A stretch of DNA of 64,000 nucleotides from contig JAHRHY010000001.1 in assembly GCA_019671135.1 (NCBI GenBank), positions 3,782,001 through 3,846,000 of the forward strand, read 5' to 3'. A program made the position numbers and the translations under genes. Source of the stretch: Linnemannia hyalina. Lineage: Eukaryota; Mortierellomycota; Mortierellomycetes; Mortierellales; Mortierellaceae. The notes under the pieces were generated by a model. The model made no database searches and had not been told where the DNA came from. It saw nothing but the letters and a program-made list of their open reading frames with translations. Shown in pieces: positions 57,254 to 64,000 of this stretch (position 1 is its first letter; each line of letters starts with the position of its first letter).

Positions 57254-59377
57254 ATGCCGCCTGTGACGAGAAACCACGCCACCTGGGAGAGAGTCTTACT
57301 GATGCCAGAACTCGCCTTTGCATTACAATGCTTCCTGGACCACCACCACCTCGCCGACGCTTCTCGAGTCTGTCAGACATGGCACCATGTCTGGACACCA
57401 TTCCTCTGGAAACATCTCTCCCTCCCTCGACCTCGTCCCCTTGCTCCCTTTTCTCCATCACGCTCTTCGACATCATCGTTCAAGCCAACAATAACAACGG
57501 CGCTTTCACAGCGTCGACACTCTCGCGGGGTCTCAGTAAGCGACAACAGTAACAACGACCATGAAGAGTTTGCATACATACTCTCACCCGCCTGTCTGGC
57601 GCCTTTTGGACATTTCGTCGTGCGACTTGACGCAACTTGGCTGACCACTTCAGAGTTATTCCACATCTCGACTTACTGCCTCCAGTTGCGAGCCCTCAAG
57701 CTGTCGGATTGCCCTTTACCGACCAAGGCCCTCTCCACCCTCCTCCAGTCCCTGAAGCGATTGAGTCGATTGTCGCTGGACATTCCCCTGCATGACTATT
57801 CTGCAGATGAAATGCAAGGCGATGATGACGAGGGTGCAGCGAAGGCAGCAGCGGCAGCAGCAGAGCACAGAGACGAAGACGAGAGGACAAGGGGTCGCAT
57901 TTTCCACAGGGATGAATTGGGAGAAAACGAAATCATGAAGGCCGTTGAGATCTATGCTTCGTCGGAAACACTGGAGTATCTGGAATTGTCATTCCAGTCA
58001 CCGGTCCGGATTTCGGTGGAGGCGATTTGTTCGTTGTTGAGACACCAGCGCAGCTTGAGGACGCTCAAGCTGGTAGATGCCGATATTGAGGACCCGGGGG
58101 GCTCTCGACGACGAGGCTCAAAGATGAAAAAGAAGAAGGCCAAGGACGATCATCGGAAACAAGGAGGTCAACGCGGTGACAAGCGCAACCGGGGCCATAG
58201 CAGCAGCGGAGAGGCGTCAAGTGCAGCGGCTGTGTCCTCAGGAACGGTCATATTGGTAGCGGGACCTTCAACAGCATCATCAACGGCATCGCCAGGATCA
58301 TCATTACCCTCACCCTCACTATCGATCTCGGACTACGACAGCGGCGATGGAGGCGCAGAGTCACTGCCACCAGAAGGAAAGGAAACTGAGACATCGTTTG
58401 GCCTTCACTTCTTCTCAATCTCCAGCTCGCACACCTCCGACAGCAGCTTGACCCACATCCTGGAACGCTGTCCGGAACTACGAGCACTACACCTGCATTC
58501 GTGCGACACAATCACAGACCAGTCCCTCCAGTCCGTTGTCCAACATTGCCCACAACTCGAGAGCATTTCCCTCTCCAGCTGTAAAGGCCTCACCACCCAG
58601 GGGTTGAACCAATTCTTCAGCGCGAAAGGGGACAAGGCGGTGGCATACCCAGCATTAGCAGCGGCAGGAGCTGTGTCAGGCTCCCCACTTGTCCATGTCC
58701 ACCTCTGTGACCTGACAGCGCTCCACGATGACACGTTAGAGATTATGGCCGTATGTCATGGACGTTCACTTCAGAAACTGGCGATTTATTTCTGTGCGTC
58801 CGTTACCGACCGAGGGGTAATTGCGCTTTTGACGACTTGCTCGCAGCTGAGGGTGTTTGGACTCCAGGCGTATGGGATGACGCCTGCGATCTTTGAGAAG
58901 CCTTGGGCCAGTTCCAAAACGATGGAGCAGTTGGATCTCCAAGGGGTCTTCAAGAAGGTTATCCTAGGCCCTGCAGGGGAGGCGGCGGCTAATAATTTCT
59001 CTATCACGGCCAGGTGGCAGGATCTCCAAGCTCGGATCGATGGATTTGCGATCACCAAAGCCCGTCTCGTCACTCTGGATCGACTCAAGAACTTGCGTCT
59101 GGCGGCGGGAGGGATCGGGAAGGAGGTTTTGAGCGGGTTTTCGAGCCCACGCCAACGGATCGAGGTTCTGCATCTGTATGGGCTTCAGAGTACACAGGTT
59201 GATACTTTACCCTGGACAGCTATCAGGACCTGTTACCCACACTTGAGACAAGTCTACTGTGGTGTGATTGGGATCATCCGGAAGAGTATCCGGGAAGAGT
59301 TGACGCGGTTGAATGTCGAGCTCTTGGCGTCATCGAGTATCCCCGACCTTGCCTTTGAGAACAACTTCGATGACTAA
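57254..59377 (+). CDS. F-box/LRR protein
   Basis: Single exon, 707 residues from the ATG at 57254 (MPPVTRNHATWERVL). F-box-like helix set at about residues 17-55 (LMPELAFALQCFLDHHHLAD, VCQTWHHVWTPFLWKHL), a leucine-rich stretch (LQLRALKLSDCPLPTKAL), an acidic and basic low-complexity linker (about 200-400), then cysteine-type LRRs (CPELRALHLHSCDTITDQ, CPQLESISLSSCKGLT, LQKLAIYFCASVTDRGVIAL). Such proteins are substrate receptors of SCF ubiquitin ligases. This lineage has many F-box/LRR genes, and I cannot name the substrate. It lies divergently from the alkyltransferase gene. Confidence 0.8.
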   Translation: MPPVTRNHATWERVLLMPELAFALQCFLDHHHLADASRVCQTWHHVWTPFLWKHLSLPRPRPLAPFSPSRSSTSSFKPTITTALSQRRHSRGVSVSDNSNNDHEEFAYILSPACLAPFGHFVVRLDATWLTTSELFHISTYCLQLRALKLSDCPLPTKALSTLLQSLKRLSRLSLDIPLHDYSADEMQGDDDEGAAKAAAAAAEHRDEDERTRGRIFHRDELGENEIMKAVEIYASSETLEYLELSFQSPVRISVEAICSLLRHQRSLRTLKLVDADIEDPGGSRRRGSKMKKKKAKDDHRKQGGQRGDKRNRGHSSSGEASSAAAVSSGTVILVAGPSTASSTASPGSSLPSPSLSISDYDSGDGGAESLPPEGKETETSFGLHFFSISSSHTSDSSLTHILERCPELRALHLHSCDTITDQSLQSVVQHCPQLESISLSSCKGLTTQGLNQFFSAKGDKAVAYPALAAAGAVSGSPLVHVHLCDLTALHDDTLEIMAVCHGRSLQKLAIYFCASVTDRGVIALLTTCSQLRVFGLQAYGMTPAIFEKPWASSKTMEQLDLQGVFKKVILGPAGEAAANNFSITARWQDLQARIDGFAITKARLVTLDRLKNLRLAAGGIGKEVLSGFSSPRQRIEVLHLYGLQSTQVDTLPWTAIRTCYPHLRQVYCGVIGIIRKSIREELTRLNVELLASSSIPDLAFENNFDD

Positions 59378-59512
59378 GGCCAAGACGTGTGTTTTACAAG
59401 GTCCACAAGAGGGGCAGTGCAGTGCATTGAGAAACCATTTTTTTTTTTTTTTTTGGCTTAATTAAACGATTTTGTGCTTGGCACATATAAGCAATACCAT
59501 TATTTCTTTTAT

Positions 59513-62500
59513 TCAATCATCCGCCAAGAGCTTTTGAAGGTCTTCTCTTTCCCGCTGCTTCTCGCTGACTTTCCGGTGTGTCACTGGAACCGGGACGTCA
59601 GGCACTTCAGGCTCCCTCTTCAAGTATGTCGCAACTATGTCATATGAAAACAAATGATCAAAAGTTCAGTCTCCTATTGTAGTTGTTAATAGGACGCAGA
59701 GAAACGACGCAATTGCGAGAAAACTTACTCTTCTTTGCGGTGGCCTCCTGTTTCGGGACCAACTCACCATCCAGAGTGAGCTGCATGGGTTCACGGGGCT
59801 CCGCTTTCACTCCCGGCAGTTTGGACTATCGCATGTTACGAAAAACCAAGCACAATTAATATCCATACTGATATACATAACGTAACGTACATCCAGAAAA
59901 TACGGCTCAAGGTGTAATGGGTTACTTTGCGGAAGGCCTTAAAGTTGGGTACATTCTTCCATTTCTCCTGCAGGTCCAAACTGGGTCCCGCAATGTTCTT
60001 GAAATTCGGCATTTTCTTCCACCGCTCCGGCCAGTCATTTTGATCCGCCTCGTCCAAAATCTGCACATCATCATCATCATTCAAGGGCGATGTTTCCCGA
60101 GACCCCGACCCTTGGCCTTGTTGATCCTGCTGCTGTTCCGCCATCTTGCGTCGCTTGCTCTTGGTAGTGAGCGCCGCGCTTCGCTCCCACTGCATCAATT
60201 TGTTGGAATCACCCTTGGTTTGTGCTGGCAGACGCTTCCATCGTTCCTGCTCCTCCATGTTTTGGATCTGGCGTTCCAGCTTGATATCCAGGTTAAGCGC
60301 AACCATGTCGTCTCGGATCACGTCAAAGGAGGTTGGCTTCTTCTTCTTTCCTGCTGCTGCCCCGCGGGAGGATGGTGCAGAGAGTTGAAACGAGGAATCG
60401 TATTCCTTGACTGGATACGAGAATAATTCCTCGTTGATCCTGTCGTCGCCCTTCTTGTCCGCTGCCGCAGCCATCTCTGCCTCATCGTGATTTGAAGGAT
60501 CAAATCCATTGACAGCGCTCGACCGCGTTTCATCCACCTCATCATCCTCGAACATGGCATTCATCAGCTTGGACTTGCCCTTGCTCTTCTCTGCTGGCAT
60601 TGCGCTGCTGCTAGTGGTGGAGGTGGCTGTATGTATTGTTTCTCCTGACGCTGAGCCGCCTTCCTTGACTGAATTCTTTTTGGGAGAAGATTGACGCGTT
60701 GTCCGTTTATAGGGCACCTCCTGCTCAAGATCGACATCGTTAGCGTCAGGCCAAGCGATAGGAACAGGGATCTGCAGGCTGGAGGGCTGTCTAGTCGCCT
60801 TTCCCGCAGGTGTTGGGAGAGCCTGCGCTGAGGTACTGATGGGGTTGCTATGAGAGTCTGCCACGATAACATCCTCATCACCATCTAGCCCATCAAAGAA
60901 AAGCGCCATCCGGTCCATCTTAACCTTCTTCTTCACCGGTTTCTCTACTGCGCTCGCCTTGGTCTGTTGGGGTGGAGGAGGAATAGGCTGAGCTCGTGAT
61001 GAAGAAGTTGATCCTGCAGTGACTGGATCTTTGTGGGTTGATCTCCTAGGCGGCGCCATCAATTGCGAAAGATCAAAAGAACCAGCTGTAGTCTCTTCAG
61101 CTTCATCCAAAAACGAAGGTGTATCCTTGCCATCTCTTACATTTGAGGCGGCGCGAGAGGTGGTGGGTCTCGTAAACGACTGCGTGCTAGCTGCAGATTC
61201 AACAAACTGTGACAAGGGGGTCTGGACGCTAGCAAGAGTGGATATCATCACCAGGGCTGGCAGCTCGTCATGGTATTTTGGGTTACAATACATGTCTGTT
61301 GATGTATAGGCAAGAGCCGACCCGATCTCCACTTCCTGCACCCATCTGTAGCCCATCCTATTGAATAAGATGGAGAACGCCAACGTTAGGCTTTTATCCG
61401 CAAAGCGAGGTAAGTCTACAAGAGTATATGGTGGAATGCGTGCTTACTTTTTCAAGATACTGGACGTATTTGAGAACACTGGATCCGTATCAACGTTCGC
61501 ATCAGGCTTCAGGAAAACAGGAATCAATGTCTCGGATAAGCACTCCATGATCCTTTTTTGGGTTCTACTCGGTTCTTCCTGCGACCACTCTCCTCCTGCG
61601 CACCGAATCACTTGAGCAAGATTTTGATACTATCATCCAAATGGTAAAAGAATGGGCGTGTCGGTCAGTTTCCAGACGGATATCTAATAAAGAGACCAAC
61701 TTGTAGCACTGACATAGTCAATTGAGCGCACCTTTGGCCTCGCAAGAGAAATAAAGCGATAGTCCTTGAAGAGCGTTCTGCGGGTGAAATTTGGCGCCCA
61801 CTGGATGTTTGCGTCCTCGTATCCTGTTGGAGTTGGTGCAGGGTGCTCTAGCTCGATCAGTCGTGCTTCCGTTTGGCCTTTGGTCTCCCATGACTCCTGA
61901 AAGATCCTTAGCTGCTTTTTGAACCAAGTCGAGTCGACCATGTATCCTCCCTCTGCGAGAGCCAAAAATATCCTCTGAGAAACCTTGTTGTTTCCAATAA
62001 CCACATGTGTTGAAACTCCTGGAACCCATGATTCTTCCACCTTAACATCTATTACGACGGAAATGATTGCAGTTGAACACATGAGCGCGGATTAGATTAT
62101 ATATATGAGAAAGTAATTCTTGTGAACGTAATTTGACTTACCCATTTCAGCAGCCATTTCAACGATGCCGACTTTGGATTGAATATTGAGGCCCACAGAG
62201 CAGATACTCCAGTCGACCCTTTCCAGCCTAAAGTTTGTCTTGTCGCCAATGTTCACATCCACCCATCCGCCATATCCGCGTCCAGCGACATGTCGTTGAT
62301 CCTGAGTCGTCCAGAGGTGATCTTCGTCAATGATAACCTCAATATCCTTGCCACCTGCGATCCGCGTGTTGTTGACTGCTACTCCGGATTTCGAGTCCAA
62401 ATCCCTGATCGTCAGTTTTGTGTGCTCTCCCCGTACTTTCTAACATATGCAAAGTGATGTAGATGTTCTTGGTCAGTACTGATCGTGTTCGCATTTGTGA

Positions 62501-62931
62501 ACGAATTGCCATGCAGTCAAGCAAAGAGACGTACCACACTGTTCAGTGATGGCTTGGAGACGGATATAACGACATGTCGCCTGCTGACAGACCGATCCTC
62601 GCCTGCGATGTTCAGGACATCGCCTATTCATACAGCATGGACGCGTCAAGTGGCCGTTAGTATAAATTTCTTCCTTTTGCCACCTAAACTGTATTAAAAA
62701 AAACACACCAACAAGGCCCTGTCTACCTGCTACTTGTCTTCCGATGGTTACTGTCATTTCTGGCTTGAGCCAAATTCGGAGACCTAAGGAATTGCACCGT
62801 GATCGCGTCGAAGTTGGCAGTGTGAGTTTTGAGGTTCATGAATGCGGCGTTGTTACATTTCAGAGGTGGCAGTATGGTTTAAATGCGGGTGCTGTACCTG
62901 CATTCTGCTCTTGTCCGACAAGAAACCACAT
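59513..62931 (-). CDS. NBS1: NBS1/nibrin, MRN complex subunit
   Basis: Nine exons: 62931-62898, 62783-62727, 62602-62535, 62439-62142, 62048-61732, 61629-61448, 61357-59926, 59825-59729, 59634-59513; about 868 residues, all phases consistent. The start exon encodes only MWFLVGQEQNA. FHA domain: LKPEMTVTIGRQVAGEDRSV, SRRHVVISV, DLDSKSGVAVNN. BRCT regions: MVDSTWFKKQLRIF, NLAQVIRCAGGEWSQ, MGYRWVQEVEIGSALAYTS. A long acidic, Ser-rich middle is followed by the conserved Mre11-binding motif NFKAFRK and an acidic end (LQKLLADD) like the ATM/Tel1-binding tail. NBS1 recruits MRE11-RAD50 and ATM to DNA double-strand breaks in the nucleus. Confidence 0.93.
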
Positions 62932-63317
62932 GGAAAAGTGAGAAGGAGTGTGATTGCGAGTGCTGAGTCCTGTTCCGTTGAGTGAGCTGCTTTCTGGATG
63001 TGTTGTCAGCAGGGTGTGATGATCGCGACGGTAGAAGAGATGTAACAAAGGTTGGAACAACGAGCGAAAAACGATCGCATGTCTTTTTCACGCCACCATT
63101 TCTGACGACCGTGACTGTTTCGAAATGCGCTCGTCTTGAACGAGACCAAGAGCATGAAGAATCCTGCTTCTTCGACTCTTTGCTCTTTCACTCCCCATTC
63201 CTCCTTCCAGCTCATTCCTTCGCCATCGCGCATTCACCCCCACAACTCCCCACTCCTACTCTTCTTACTCCCCTGCTCACTAAAGTGCTCACATCCACCC
63301 AACACCCCACCCTCGAC
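62932..63317. other. Divergent spacer
   Basis: Upstream of NBS1 (minus) and of the broken ORF at 63318 (plus), with a pyrimidine-rich plus-strand stretch at 63180-63310. No other gene seen. Confidence 0.45.
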
Positions 63318-63850
63318 CTCGCTATGTGTACGACGTTGGCTTCAACGCACTGTGCGCTGACTTTGAGGACATCCAACCCTCAGACCTGACCGACAGAGTC
63401 TCTCAAAAGCTCGGCACCCGTTATCTCGAGGAAACACTCCCTAGTTCCATGAAGATCATCCGGGGTACTATCCGGGGCCTGAGTCTGCGTCCCATCATAT
63501 CCATGCATGTCCAGATCACGGACAAAATTACGACCATGTCAGGAACCCGAGAGCCCGTCCAAGTTCACTTCTTGTTCCTCGAGGCCTAGCCACAGACGTA
63601 CATCTGGGAGGAGGCTCTCAAGCTGATGGGCATCGAAGATGCTGTAGTTTTTGGCGAGACTCTGGTTGCACCGAACGAACATGCGCGCCTGCCTGTCAAG
63701 ATCAATGGATACAATGTTGATATCCCCCGTTCACCCTCAGACTCGCATTTTGCACACTTGAACATTCTGGGCGAGGACCTCATCCGTGCGTTTGGTGCAA
63801 ACGTCAACTGTGGTGGCAATCCGCCCAACTTTGAGTTGGGATTTCCTTAG
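63318..63850 (+). pseudogene. ORF with internal stop, weakly retropepsin-like
   Basis: One frame carries VGFNALCADFEDIQPSDL and LEETLPSSMKIIRGTIRG, hits TAG at 63587-63589, and continues as YIWEEALKLMGIEDAVVFGE, LPVKINGYNVDIPRSPSDS, HLNILGEDLIRAFGANV up to the stop at 63848-63850. Both halves look coding, so the TAG is probably a nonsense mutation. The LNILGEDL segment resembles the ILG-D end of retropepsin-like domains in retroelement-derived genes, but no DTG active site is visible. The start is undefined. Confidence 0.4.
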
Positions 63851-64000
63851 GGACTTAGGCTGGCGTGTTTTTTGCTTTTTTTTTGTTTCCTGATTATTGT
63901 TTGGCCTACAGTGTCCTTTGCTATGTTCCTTCCCACCACTGCTATTTTCCTTCGCTTCCCTCACTTCACCCCTCACTCCGTCTCCTTTCTCACTGCCCAT

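Overview
The window looks like nuclear DNA of an early-diverging filamentous fungus, most likely Mortierellomycota (Mortierella in the broad sense). The evidence is the gene content (Met30-type F-box/WD40, NBS1, prohibitin, expanded Sel1-repeat families), short GT-AG introns, TATA boxes of the TATAAAAG type, pyrimidine-rich 5' leaders and many homopolymer tracts. The genus is an inference; no rRNA or marker gene is present. Exon structures were worked out by hand from reading frames, splice sites and intron phase.

Layout. 0.2-0.9 kb: a damaged cysteine-containing gene at the left edge. 1.6-5.5 kb: five tandem diverged copies of a small gene family (arginine-rich, presequence-like N-terminus, Cys motif, one membrane segment); three copies carry lesions. 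6.1-15.8 kb: five tandem Sel1-repeat genes on the minus strand, one shortened by an internal deletion. 16.1-17.4 kb: a frameshifted hypothetical gene facing an ankyrin-like gene end. 17.5-19.3 kb: a sixth Sel1 gene with an added N-terminal domain. 21.4-23.6 and 39.3-41.6 kb: two duplicated cytochrome P450 genes with identical intron phases. 23.7-24.4 kb: a Sel1 pseudogene beside a (CT)57 tract. 25.0-26.1 kb: an agmatine-deiminase-family enzyme.

The most unusual gene spans 26.6-31.1 kb. Five exons join in frame into a protein of about 1,351 residues that places an XPG/FEN-like flap-nuclease region in front of a Fanzor (eukaryotic TnpB) RuvC plus zinc-ribbon nuclease. A relic of a second copy of its first exon lies at 35.3-35.8 kb. 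Between them are a minisatellite, an Argonaute pseudogene split by a solo LTR with a 5-bp target duplication, and a promethin-like membrane protein gene.

The right part is more conventional: prohibitin 1, a Met30-like F-box/WD40 gene, about 6 kb without a convincing gene, a seventh and longest Sel1 gene, an O6-alkylguanine-DNA alkyltransferase, an F-box/LRR gene, a nine-exon NBS1 gene and a broken ORF at the right edge. NBS1, the alkyltransferase and the XPG-Fanzor protein all concern DNA breakage or repair, but nothing shows that they are coregulated. No CRISPR array, rRNA or convincing tRNA was seen.
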